Assembly (NCBI RefSeq): GCF_016920785.2
Contig: NW_024609835.1
Coordinates: forward strand, 83,114,243 to 83,178,242
Reading direction: 5' to 3'
DNA: 64,000 nucleotides
Source of the DNA: Ixodes scapularis
Taxonomy: Eukaryota > Arthropoda > Arachnida > Ixodida > Ixodidae
Part shown: piece after piece, positions 31,069-40,117 of the stretch
Numbering within the stretch: the stretch's first letter is position 1
Layout of the letters: the number at the start of each line of letters is the position of its first letter
Notes under the pieces: generated by a model
Seen by the model: only the letters and a program-made list of their open reading frames with translations
What the model was told of the DNA's origin: nothing
Database searches by the model: none
Translations under genes and position numbers: made by a program

Positions 31069-31506
31069 TCATCTGAAACGTTTCCCTTCCAGGACCAAAA
31101 TTGTTAGCGGTCCGCTCTCAAGTTCAAACCTTCTGAGCGCTAGCTCTTCTCGTCTAAGGTCCGCTTGCATTTTTTGCTCTGCGGCCTCACGAGCCACTTG
31201 TAAGTTTAATCGCTCTCTAGCTGTCTCTCGCTCTCGTCGCTCTTCTCGAGTTGCTTGACGCTGCTGCTCATCAGCGTTTTGAGTCTTACTTTCCGGAAAA
31301 CTATCCCACACCTTTTTAATTTCATATTTATTGATCGTTTTTTCTAACTCTTCAAGCAAGTATGGTTTTCTAACTGCTTTTGGAATGTTGATCTTAAGTT
31401 CCCCAGCAACCTGCAGGAACTCCTCTTTTCGTAGCTTCGGCGTATTCCTCTTGATATCAGCGTAGATGCGACCACTCTTCAAATCTTTCAAACTTCTGCG
31501 GTACAT
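31069..31506 (-). pseudogene. LTR-retrotransposon Gag N-terminal fragment (SAP-like helix pair and coiled coil)
   Basis: From ATG 31,506 the frame reads MYRRSLKDLKSGRIYADIKR, then a KPYLLEELEKTINKYEIKKV block like the N-terminal helices of tick LTR-element Gag proteins, followed by a long Arg/Glu-rich helix (REERRERETARERLNLQ). It stops at 31,069 without capsid or zinc-knuckle regions, so the element is 3'-truncated. The minus-strand LTR at 32,251-32,442 lies upstream at a compatible place. Confidence 0.55.
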
Positions 31507-32250
31507 ACCCGTGCAAATAAGAAGAATAATACAATGAAACAAGTTATGCGCAAAACCTGAGCACTACGCGTCTTATAGCGCACTGCAATTTTACTTCTGA
31601 AAACTTCAGCGAAATTTTTCCCTGAAACTTTTTTGATGTCGAGCTCACCTTTAGCTGAAAACAAGTCTAAGTGCAAAAAAGCAAACCAAAACACGCTTTT
31701 AAAATAACCTTTATAGCATACCGCACTGCTCCTTTCTCTAAGAGCAGTCAGTGTACCTACCACGCTGCACAAAATTCCCATCATCTGGCAAAGCCGTTTT
31801 CTCAAGACCCGGATCTGCTCCAGATCCTAACACAATCGATCTCTGAGAACCATTAAACTTGATTGAAACTGTTGGCTTTCGAAGTGAACTTCGCCTTAAG
31901 GGCTTTACAGCCTTTCAAACTCCGAAAGTCAAGCACAGCTTTGCAAAGTTCGGAACGACCATGGAACGTCAGCAGTTCACCGAAATCCGAGCCCAATACC
32001 CGCGAAACCCGGCCGCCCGATCTTTGCCCTTGAGCCCATGCTACCTGATAGATGCCAGCGACGTCGTTCCGATATCCGCAGATGGACCAGACACCACTGA
32101 CGGCTGAGCTTTGGCCCTTGCTCAGACGCTGGCTTAGGGCGCTCAGGGACGTTCGACGGCGGCTGACACCCCTTCTTCCTCAGATGGAATGTGGCCGGTA
32201 CGCTCATTCGGGCCAGGAAGGATCCCAGCCTGTGGACCAGGTTTGGGCTA
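31507..32250 (-). other. Leader between putative LTR and Gag fragment, or unrelated insertion
   Basis: No protein domain is visible. The distance from LTR to Gag (about 740 bases) is long, so an intron or a further insertion is possible. Confidence 0.3.
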
Positions 32251-32442
32251 TGTAGATGACAATATTTTAATGGGACATAATTAGATGATAGTAGCGTGCG
32301 ATGATAGGTTTCATTCTGTATCCCACGCGCAAGTCCGGGGTCCCCCTTATATAGCCGCAGTGACGTGACGATGTTGCGTCACCGGCAGGACTCTGGTGTG
32401 ATTGGTGGTGGCTGTTGGCTTTGATGAAGATGAGTTCTAACA
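32251..32442 (-). mobile_element. Solo or 5' LTR (192 bp), TGT...ACA
   Basis: On the minus strand it begins TGTTAGAACTCATC and ends GTCATCTACA. A TATA box lies inside (GGCTATATAAGGGGG, 32,344-32,358), with a plausible R region after it. No second LTR was found, so boundaries rest on TG/CA ends and promoter content. Confidence 0.5.
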
Positions 32443-32459
32443 GTCACTGTTACCGGCCC

Positions 32460-32482
32460 GGGGGGGGGGGGGGGGGGGGGGG
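32460..32482. repeat. Poly-G tract
   Basis: About 23 consecutive G. A CA microsatellite lies at 32,652-32,668. Confidence 0.95.
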
Positions 32483-32733
32483 TGTCGTGCAGGCAAAAAA
32501 AAAGGGGGAGAAGTTGTTCTTGCTGGGATGCAGAACTGTTTCTCACAAAAAAATTAAAGGGAGCGAGGGGAAAGGAAGTAAGAGTGACTATGGATGATGT
32601 TGTGAGTCGCTGGCACGCGCTCACTTGTACACGCACATATGTACACGTCCACACACACACACACACGCACATAGATGGGCACTTCTTGCTCCAACAAAGA
32701 CAAAAATTGTCTTTTCTGGGTTGGTGTCCTCTG

Positions 32734-33880
32734 TCACAGCCTCTCTGACAGGCCGGTGGCGCTCAGGAAGTTTAATAGCAGTTGCTGAAGTGCACGACGC
32801 CGGCGTGTAGTTCCAGTCGGGTATAATATGTCATCTATTTTTGGTGTCGTAATGCCAAATTTGGATAGTTCTTGGAGGAATTCTTGTCGCTGTATTTCAT
32901 AAATGTCACAACACAGGACAACGTGTTCAATAGTTTCCTCTTCGTCACATGTAGTACAAATAGGGCTGTCCATGATGCCGATTTTATGTAGAAAATATTT
33001 GGTAAACGCGCTATTCGTTCGTAGTCGCATTAGGAGGGTGTTATTAGCGCGGGAAAATCCTTTGGTAACGCAGGGCTGATGTGCCGTTTGGCTGGACGGA
33101 GCAAGATTTTCGATGTGGGCTTTCACAAGACAAAGCGAGTCCTTGAAATTCGTTGGGCTTTTAATGCTGGAGGTTTGGTTGTGTGCTTCCCCAGCCAGCT
33201 GGTCAGCTTCAGTATTTCCAGGGATTCCAACGTGTGATGGTACCCATTGGAACTGTACGGTGAGGATGCTCTCCGAGAGAACTTCGAGGAGTTTGATGAT
33301 TGTGGCAACTTGTTCATCACGGGATCCAGGTCTCGCAAGCCTACAGAGTGCTGTACGGGAGTCTGCAGCCTGTTGTTTATACCACGCCACGTTTCTTGTG
33401 ACGATTGTAGATAGAGCCTTTTTCGTGGCTTCCATTTCAGCTGTTGTTGATGAAACTACTTTGTCGAATTTGCCGCTCCCTCTAATGTTCATTGCAGGAA
33501 TGACAAAAGCAGCTGTTGCGCTCTGTCGACCTCGGTGTACAGAGCCGTCGGTGTATATTCTAAGTGCTCCCGGGTATAGCAGTGCGATAGCCTCTTCAGC
33601 AACTCTTCAAAGGACGATTTCTGGGGTGTGTTTCTTTCTGCGGATCCCTGGTAAATGCTCCTGGAACAGGAACGTGTGCTGGCGCCAGGGGGGATGGTCT
33701 ACATAGGCAGGCGGTTTTGTGCTACGTAATTGTGGGTCCAAGAAATATACTGTCCTCAAAAGACGGTTGAACCTTGACTCTTTTCTTTCTGTTAGGCGTC
33801 TTATAAGGTCAGTTCCAGGTATATATTTATGCAGTCGTATGAGCTGTTACATGAGATTTTTTGTAATGCGGAGTGGTAGT
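32734..33880 (-). pseudogene. LINE ORF2 C-terminal fragment with RNase H
   Basis: The open part is 32,734-33,492. Coding sequence of the same frame extends up to about 33,880 with two stops. RNase H residues are visible: the Asp of IYTDGSVHRG, the Glu of TAEMEATKKAL and the Asp of NTEADQLAGE. A cysteine motif, CTTCDEEETIEHVVLCC, follows. This is the tail of an I-like or related RNase H-bearing LINE, 5'-truncated. RNase H would remove RNA template during insertion. Confidence 0.85.
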
Positions 33881-34034
33881 GGTAGCGTGTCACTCTCACA
33901 GTACACCTTTTCGTTTGATGTCGCCGAGGGACGCCCGGGGGTTATGTCGCCGCAGCAGCAGCAGTTTCTCTCGATGTTGGAGAAAGAGGAGGACGAAGAC
34001 CTCTTGACGTTGGCTACTTCGGCCGATATCTGAA
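33881..34034. other. Sequence left of the 1.8-kb element
   Basis: A short plus-strand frame (MSPQQQQFLSMLEKEEDEDL, ATG at about 33,944, stop 34,033) is Glu/Asp-rich, like the start of Harbinger-type transposases, but it is only 29 codons long. Confidence 0.2.
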
Positions 34035-34155
34035 GGCAGTGTCTATTCTGCCGGCAGCCGGCAGAATAATTTTTCCGAAATTCTACCGGCAGTCACCTCC
34101 GGCGCGTGTATCAGTCGGGCGCTCGTTAACATAGCTCCCCCCTCCCCCTCCTTTA

Positions 34156-34321
34156 AGGGGTATTCACACGAGGGAGAAATCCCGGGGATTTCTCCCCGGC
34201 ACGCGCGCATCACGAGATGAAAACGCGAGGCTTTTGCACATCGCAAAGCCTGACGTTTTCGTCGTGGCATGCGCGTGCCGGGGAGAAATCCCCGGGATTT
34301 CTCCCTCGTGTGAATACCCCT
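34156..34321. mobile_element. Palindromic MITE flanked by TTA (Harbinger-like)
   Basis: The arms AGGGGTATTCACACGAGGG (left) and their reverse complement (right) pair through GAGAAATCCCGGGGATTTC-type sequence. TTA lies on both sides (34,153-34,155 and 34,322-34,324), the TWA duplication typical of PIF/Harbinger MITEs. Confidence 0.8.
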
Positions 34322-34382
34322 TTAGCGGCGACAGTCTGCGGCTGCTCATTAGAAATATATTGACCTATTTGGCCCACCAGTA

Positions 34383-35407
34383 TGTTGTGTCGGCAACATT
34401 GTCATTTTGTATATAGAACATCCACATCGCGATAAAGATCAGATTTTGGGTTCGAAGCTCGCGGCGTACGCATCTCTTCCCCGCGGTCGCTATGCCGGCG
34501 ACCAGGGCTGCAACATAATATTGGCGACGAGGAGAAAACCATAAAAAGCCACCATGAACTTCGGGCTCGCGCCGCCGCTGCCGTTTCTGCAAACGCCAGG
34601 CCAGCCTCCCGTTCCATGGCCGCAATGGGAACAAACGTTCCTTAGGTTTCTTGAGGCTTCTGGCGCGGACGAGTTCAAGGCGTCGCGGCGTGCAGCCATC
34701 CTGCTCCACTGTCTAGGAGTGGAGGGACAACGGCAGTACAACGTCAGGGTTCGCAAGCCAAACATACCGAAGAAAGGGACATCGCACTATACGCGCCCAA
34801 TGCTTATTACTGGTACACATGGACCAAGCTCTTACATCCTCAGCGACAACCGGACATGGAATGCGTCGAAGCTTTCAGGTTGTGGAGAAGCGGGGAAGCG
34901 CCTGTCGACAGCATCACAGCAAGCGGCGTCAACGCTAGAGTCGGCTGATGCAGCTGTAGCCGAGATCCCAGAGACTGGCCCCGTGGCTTCTTCGGCGACA
35001 ACCGAGACCGCGGAGATGGATTCCGTTTCGGCTTCAACGCTGCCGGCGGTACCCGAGACCTCAGTGGCTTGTTCGGAGTCAGAGGCTGCTTCGGCCCAGG
35101 TCAATACAAGGACAACGAGAGCACCTCTGCTGAGGAGAAAGCCTGCCTGGCAGAGAGACTTTGTAATGAACTAACTATGTTACTGTTATTTTTTTGCTGT
35201 CAGTTACACTGTTCCTTTTTTATTTCTTTGTATTTAGTTTCTTGGGTTGTTGTTTTTAGGGAGGGAATATGTTGTGTCGGCAACATTGTCATTTTGTATA
35301 TAGAACATCCACATCGCGATAAAGATCAGATTTTGGGTTCGAAGCTCGCGGCGTACGCATCTCTTCTCCGCGGTCGCTATGCCGGCGACCAGGGCTGCAA
35401 CATAATA
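34383..35407 (+). mobile_element. Mini-LTR retrotransposon, LTRs 138 bp, TSD CAGTA
   Basis: Two copies of a 138-base repeat (34,383-34,520 and 35,270-35,407) begin TGTTGTGTCGGCAAC and end GCAACATAATA. I see one difference between them (CTTCCCC versus CTTCTCC). CAGTA flanks both sides (34,378-34,382 and 35,408-35,412). TGGCGACGAGGAG directly after the left LTR may be the primer-binding site, and AGGGAGGGAA before the right LTR is the polypurine tract. The internal part is only 749 bases, so it is an internally deleted Ty3-type element. Confidence 0.85.
34554..35174 (+). CDS. Fused Gag-N / integrase-C ORF of the mini-LTR element
   Basis: An ATG in a strong context (GCCACCATGA) opens 206 codons. 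Residues 1-62 (PLPFLQTPGQPPVPWPQWEQ and LLHCLGVEGQ) match the N-terminus of tick Ty3-type Gag. From about residue 65 (KPNIPKKG, GPSSYILSDNRTWNASK) it matches the tail of the integrase in the same element type, ending KPAWQRDFVMN. Capsid, protease, reverse transcriptase and the integrase core are deleted, and the join keeps the frame open. Activity as a protein is unknown. Mobility would need enzymes from an intact relative. Confidence 0.75.
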   Translation: MNFGLAPPLPFLQTPGQPPVPWPQWEQTFLRFLEASGADEFKASRRAAILLHCLGVEGQRQYNVRVRKPNIPKKGTSHYTRPMLITGTHGPSSYILSDNRTWNASKLSGCGEAGKRLSTASQQAASTLESADAAVAEIPETGPVASSATTETAEMDSVSASTLPAVPETSVACSESEAASAQVNTRTTRAPLLRRKPAWQRDFVMN

Positions 35408-35412
35408 CAGTA

Positions 35413-35623
35413 CCACCGCATCGCGGCGGCGTGCCGGCCGGCCCAAGCCCCGCAGTCCTCCATTCGCACCCCAAAAAGGAAGTGTTTCGTGAAAAACATT
35501 CGTGTTTTTATTTTTTTTTGTGTGTGTTCTTTTTTTAGTGTTAATTCTAAAAGAGAGATGTCGTAAATATCGCCTAATACCTCAACAAAAAACAAAATTC
35601 CGAAGAAAAAACAAAAAAAAAAT
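35413..35623. other. Interior of the 9-bp-TSD element
   Basis: T-rich sequence. At 35,565-35,605 it shares the words GTCGTAAATATCGCC and CTCAACAAAA with 26,770-26,800. Confidence 0.4.
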
Positions 35624-35693
35624 TTCCTCGGGGGATTGAACTAAGATCCTGCTGTGTATGAGGCGCACATCTTACCCACTGAGCTAATCCACT
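35624..35693 (-). repeat. tRNA-like head in the same dispersed repeat (copy 2, different tRNA)
   Basis: GGATTAGCTCAGTGGGTAAG fits box A and GTTCAATCCCC box B on the minus strand. A partial second copy (TTGAGCTAATCCAC) lies at 35,710-35,723. The flanks match the repeat at 26,770-26,945, but the tRNA core does not. Confidence 0.65.
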
Positions 35694-35942
35694 TTTTTTT
35701 TTTTTCCCCATTGAGCTAATCCACAGATTTCAATAGGCGTGTTTACAATCTGTTTTATACGAGACCCAATAGGCGACTACTGCCGTCACTTTTTCCCCCC
35801 GGTTATTCTGCCGGCTGCCAGCAGAATAGACACTTCCATATCTGAAAGCCTTGGTTCTGGGGGTCTTTGAGGGTCTTTGCCGAGCGATGATGTTTCGAAC
35901 CGTCCCGGTAAATGCACCGTGATTCTAGCACGGCCTTGTCGG

Positions 35943-36246
35943 CAGGGCCGTAACCAGGGGGGGGGGGGGGGGTTAGGGGGTTCTGACCCCCCCCGAAATT
36001 TTTTTCTGGGTACGGCCCTGGTCGGTGCACTTGCAGCCAGCCGATTTTAATCTCCACCTCTGCGCACGCGCAGTGGCACCGGTCGGCTACCGGGTACCAA
36101 ACCGGGACCGGTTCTTCGGTTTGCTATAACTCTCCATTATATGCCACCGATGCACATGATTCATAGGCGAAAATAAGACAAAATGGCCGCCGTTGTCCCC
36201 GAAACCCCCCCCTCCCCCCCGAAATTTTTTTCTGGGTGCGGCCCTG
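35943..36246. mobile_element. hAT-like MITE, perfect 8-bp TSD
   Basis: Termini are CAGGGCCGTAACCAGG (left) and, reverse complemented, CAGGGCCGCACCCAGA (right). CTTGTCGG flanks both (35,935-35,942 and 36,247-36,254). G-runs and C-runs fill both ends. An internal copy of the right terminus (near 36,000-36,021) shows that it contains a duplicated or nested end. Confidence 0.85.
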
Positions 36247-36966
36247 CTTGTCGGAATAGAAACATAATATTTTACAGTATTCTTTTTGCTCTGAATGATA
36301 GAAACAACTGTTTCGGTTACCTCCTGAAGAAGACAATCAGTGTAGCCCGTCGATCTCAGGCGCCCCGCCGGGCTGAAAAATCTTTTGTTCATTCTGTTCT
36401 GGCACGATTTGGAAAGGGATGAATCCATTTGGGAGGACGCGATTCCTCTCTTTACCAACTTAGAGTGGGCTCAATATAAGGACAACACACCTTTCTTTCA
36501 ACATGATGTATACTCCTGACACACGTGCTCTTCTTGAAAATCTATTTTTGAATTCAGAAATTGCAGTTTTCCGGACGTCACTGTTTCGCAAGTGAAAGTA
36601 AGGCCGCGCGAACTCCGGAAGAAGGGGAGAGCTGTATCTCGGAGGCTGTTGATAACCTAAGACACAAATCGGGCAAGCAAACGAAGGCGCCAAGGGCGGT
36701 GCTGTGTATTGTATGCGTATTTGCCACGTATAGTGAACACGACCGATTGAGCCTAAGCGAAGGCAGGCGGATGCACCGGAGACACTGGCACGGTAGAGCG
36801 GAGCGGCGAGTAAGGTAGAAGCACGGGACGCCTGGAAAGAACAGACTGGGTGTGGTCGCAGACCAGAAAATACGCTTTCTTGACACCAACCGATTGTAAC
36901 CTAAACATTTGAACAAATAGACCCTTGCATTATCCCAGATAAACCGGTTCATCGCAGACGAGAGCA

Positions 36967-38235
36967 GTGGTTTTATACCTCCCGGAGAACAAACTTAAGC
37001 TTCTGACTGCGGGTATGCAGGGCGGATTTGTGGCGCCTCCTGAAGGCCTCTTCGCGGACAAGTCAAGGACGGCTATCCTGACCAACATCAGGCAAGTGGA
37101 AATGGTGTTGCTTAAAGGGGCGATGCAACGATTTTTGTATTTTGCGCGAATACCGCTTAGAACGGACCCTGACGTTAATGACCTGTGAAATACCCGTTGG
37201 TTGTTGTTGAATCTCACCACACGCAATCGAAGTCGCAGAAAAAAATAAAGAAAAACGAGCAGAGTTCACCCCCTCAACTCGCAGCCAGAACAAGCGGCCA
37301 CATGATCTGGAGCCGATTATATTCCGCCAATGTTGATCATAGCCACGCGCTGGGGTTGGCAAGGCACAGGACACGCGCTGAGTTCCAGACATTGTTATGG
37401 TTCGGCTGTTGTCGGCATTGCAGCGATTGGACACAGGACACTACCCGAATGCTTCTCGAGCTATTTATTATCACGAGCCCAAATCGAGTGTCCACGCCAT
37501 GCTCGGGTCGAATCTATGAGCCGCATTCAAATATCGTCACTGGGCGGTACTGCTACCGCCCAGCTACGTCATCAGGTTTTGCGAAGGAGAGATTGAATGA
37601 AAACACTCGGTTTTGTCCTCGGAATTACAGCACAACAAAGGAGTTCCTTGGCCAGTGGCGTTGCGTGCGAGTATCCTTGATTCCCACTAGTGCCAGTAAG
37701 CTCGTGTAAAGTGAAAAACATTCCAATTGAATATCGTTGCACCGCCCCTTTAACAAGATCAAGACAGCGTTCAAGAAGCTTTGTGAAGGACTGGTACTGA
37801 ACAGACTATCGAAGAAAGCCCAGTCATCCAAGAAGCTCAGCCTGGAAGTGTTTTTTTCTGCAAAGACTTATAAACAACATTGCCCGTTTATGGCAATTCC
37901 GTCTGAAAGGGACTCGTGGCAGCGAGAAGTCGTGGGGCTCTTGTGCACACAACTTGCGGGTCTTGATTTAAAGTATCAGTTCTTGACTCGGAACTAGGAG
38001 GCGGTCATTGAGCAATTGTCACCAGAAGTTTGCTACTTGGAATTGCTCGTATTTGACGTAAAATACATATTTTATTTCATTAGACATGATAAATTAAGCC
38101 ACGCGGTTAAAGAGTGCATTGAAGGTTACAACGAGATCGCGTTTAGGAACTTAAGTGGGTTTAGTGTAGAATCATTTATTAAACTGCTCACATGCTTCAT
38201 AAATCCCACCCTGATTGTTTTTTTTTTTTTTTCTT
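36967..38235 (+). pseudogene. Penelope-like reverse transcriptase fragment split by a TTAA-flanked element
   Basis: The 5' part (36,967-37,111) reads GMQGGFVAPPEGLFADKS. The reading resumes at 37,750 with NKIKTAFKKLCEGLVLNRL, then VFFSAKTYKQHCPFMAIPSE, and after an in-frame TAG (37,996) FDVKYIFYFIRHDKLSHAV, which is RT motif A of Penelope-like enzymes (S/V-F-D-V-K). The stretch ends at a T-run near 38,220. Motifs B and C and the GIY-YIG domain are missing. The insertion plus its duplication is 638 bases, and its removal puts the two parts in one frame. Confidence 0.75.
37116..37749. mobile_element. TTAA-flanked DNA element (634 bp)
   Basis: Ends AGGGGCGATGCAACGAT and, reverse complemented, AGGGGCGGTGCAACGAT are flanked by TTAA (37,112-37,115 and 37,750-37,753). 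TTAA duplications point to the Kolobok or piggyBac class. The interior has a CGGTACTGCTACCGCC hairpin near 37,550 and no transposase. Confidence 0.8.
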
Positions 38236-39975
38236 TTGAAGGGATACTTCAACGAAATTTGAAATATATCCGTCGTGGTCAAAAATAGGGTGAATATGAT
38301 CCACAATATCCGTAAATGACAATCGCACGCTTGTATTTTGAGCCTGGTGGCTGTATTGTTTTGTTATAAACAGCCCACTCTAGCAAGCGCTCAGAGAAGG
38401 CCCAACTTAGAGCTCGTGACATCCGACGCAATCGTGACGTAGGTCGTCTCGGGACGAGCAAAGCTACGGCGAGGCTGACGTCGAGGGGATGGCCTAGTCG
38501 TTCCAGCCACCGAAGCGGCTGCTTTTCTACGAATTTCGAGTGACGGGTTAACCTTTTTATAATCTTGTAGGGGTAAAATAGCTACTTCTGGAACACACAA
38601 AAGGGATTCTCGGGAAGACGGGAGTTCCTCCTTCCCCTCTTTTCTCGTCGTGGCCGGAGGCGAGACACTCACCGTCACTAGCTGTCAAGGTTCCTGGACG
38701 GGCATTACAAACGTGGCTTCAGCGACATCCACCAGTTGCTCTTTGCTAATTGTTTCATTCGTTTTAAAATTCCTTCTCGTGACTCCTTTGACAAGATATC
38801 GGTGTGTAAGATGTAATACTGCTCCTTTGAACACATATAGACCTTAAAATAAGCGCCGACATTTCGTTGTAGTATCCCCTTAAGGTGACCTGTATATGCA
38901 AAAGCGCGGGACCTGCATCGGGTAACGTGTCGCCTCTGTTCTTTGCGATATATTTTGGTTGGATTTGGCCGGAGTGTGGTTTAACATTTAGAAATAGAAG
39001 GAGATGTTAAAATATTGAGGCATGCGGATGATTTCCTAGTGCTAGTACTGCAGTCCGCAGTGTTGGATGACACAGTTATGGAAAGTACTCAAGAAAGCTT
39101 TTTCATCAAACTCGCATGGCCTTACTTTCCCTCATGTAAGAATGACGTGAAGAAAAGTGCAATTTCTGGATTTAAGATGTTCCATTTCTGGGTTTTTAAA
39201 AAGAGCGCGTGTGCTGGGAGTATTCGCAACTCCAGCAAAACGAACGGCATCTAGCGGGAAAACTCTAAACTGGCCGGAACAGGTCACTTCGCGATTTCTG
39301 CTCGTCTCTTCTGGCTTCCGTGTTCCATGTTGTCGGTGGTTTGCGTTACAAAACAGTTCTACATGTGACTGTGTCGTAACCGTAGTATCGCCTTGTGACC
39401 CAGGTTGCTCTGCACGCGACCTACGTAACTGCGTGAGCTAGACATTCTGCGTTTCTCAACGTTCATCAGCACCGTGGAAGGACAGTGCGCAGTCATTTCT
39501 TCGTTTTCTCGAAGAAATTCAAGCCTCTGGTAGTCTGCTTACCCCCACACATCGCCGCAGGTTCGAAATGTGGAAGATAAAACGCAGGGGACCCAATTTT
39601 GAGTCCAATGCTTACTTGCTGGTATCTCAGCGTTGTGCGTTGAGCTGGCACATGGCACGGCACGACCTGGATTCGACCGCCATATTTTCCCGATAGTGGC
39701 GTCCCCTATAGGTCGCTGGAGTCGCGAATAGAGCACGCTCAAAGATAGTTGTGTTGCCCTTCAATTCAGCCCACTCTAGGTTGGAGGTTGGTAAAGAGAG
39801 TAATCGCTTTCTCCCAAATTAGTGTATTTCTTGCAATCGTGCCAACACACTCTGAACAGTAGCTTTTCCAACAAGGTAGGACGCCTGAGATCGTCGGGCT
39901 ACCCTGATCGTTTTCTCTATGGCGTCGCAAAAGCAGCTGTTCCTACTAATAAGAGAAGAAAAAGAATGACGAGGA
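38236..39975. other. Repeat-rich intergenic sequence, no gene
   Basis: 38,310-38,400 repeats words of 22,180-22,290. 39,108-39,226 and 39,721-39,822 are the right arm of the 3.4-kb element. The minus frame 38,391-38,678 is not recognised. A G-run lies at 40,040-40,052 inside the next element. Confidence 0.4.
39965..39975. repeat. LINE target-site duplication, left copy (11 bp)
   Basis: AATGACGAGGA is repeated exactly at 45,669-45,679 and brackets the I-like LINE. Confidence 0.85.
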
Positions 39976-40117
39976 TTGATTGATTGAAGTCCTTTAATGA
40001 CAAGGATGGCTCAAGGCCGCAGTGGGGAAGAAGGGGAAGGGGGGGGGGGGGAAGGGTAGTGGAGGGGGTTTGGTCATTTCAACATGTCGGGCAGGGTACT
40101 AGGGCAGTCCACTCGCG

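Larger units (their letters stand above)
34035..35838. mobile_element. 1.8-kb DNA element, 9-bp TSD (MULE-like)
   Basis: The left end is GGCAGTGTCTATTCTGCCGG and the right end, reverse complemented, GGAAGTGTCTATTCTGCTGG. Both continue CAGCCGGCAGAATAA. Perfect 9-bp duplications ATATCTGAA flank it (34,026-34,034 and 35,839-35,847). Nine-base duplications are the Mutator-like signature, and the class call rests on that alone. It encodes no transposase. Three insertions are nested inside: a TTA-flanked MITE, a mini-LTR element and a tRNA-bearing repeat. Confidence 0.8.
36425..39822. mobile_element. 3.4-kb element with long (about 190 bp) inverted repeats
   Basis: The left arm (36,425-36,612) includes ATTTGGGAGGACGCGATTCC, CTCTCTTTACCAACTTAGAG and ACGTGCTCTTCTTGAAAA. 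The reverse complement of 39,721-39,822 and then of 39,108-39,226 matches it in the same order. The right arm is thus split by about 490 foreign bases (39,227-39,720). No target duplication was found, so an inverted pair of repeats is the alternative. A Penelope-like RT lies inside. Confidence 0.55.

Noticed and set aside
33113..33706. 197-codon plus-strand frame opposite the LINE RNase H tail
   Set aside because: It is an antisense shadow of the minus-strand coding sequence, which carries the recognisable catalytic motifs.
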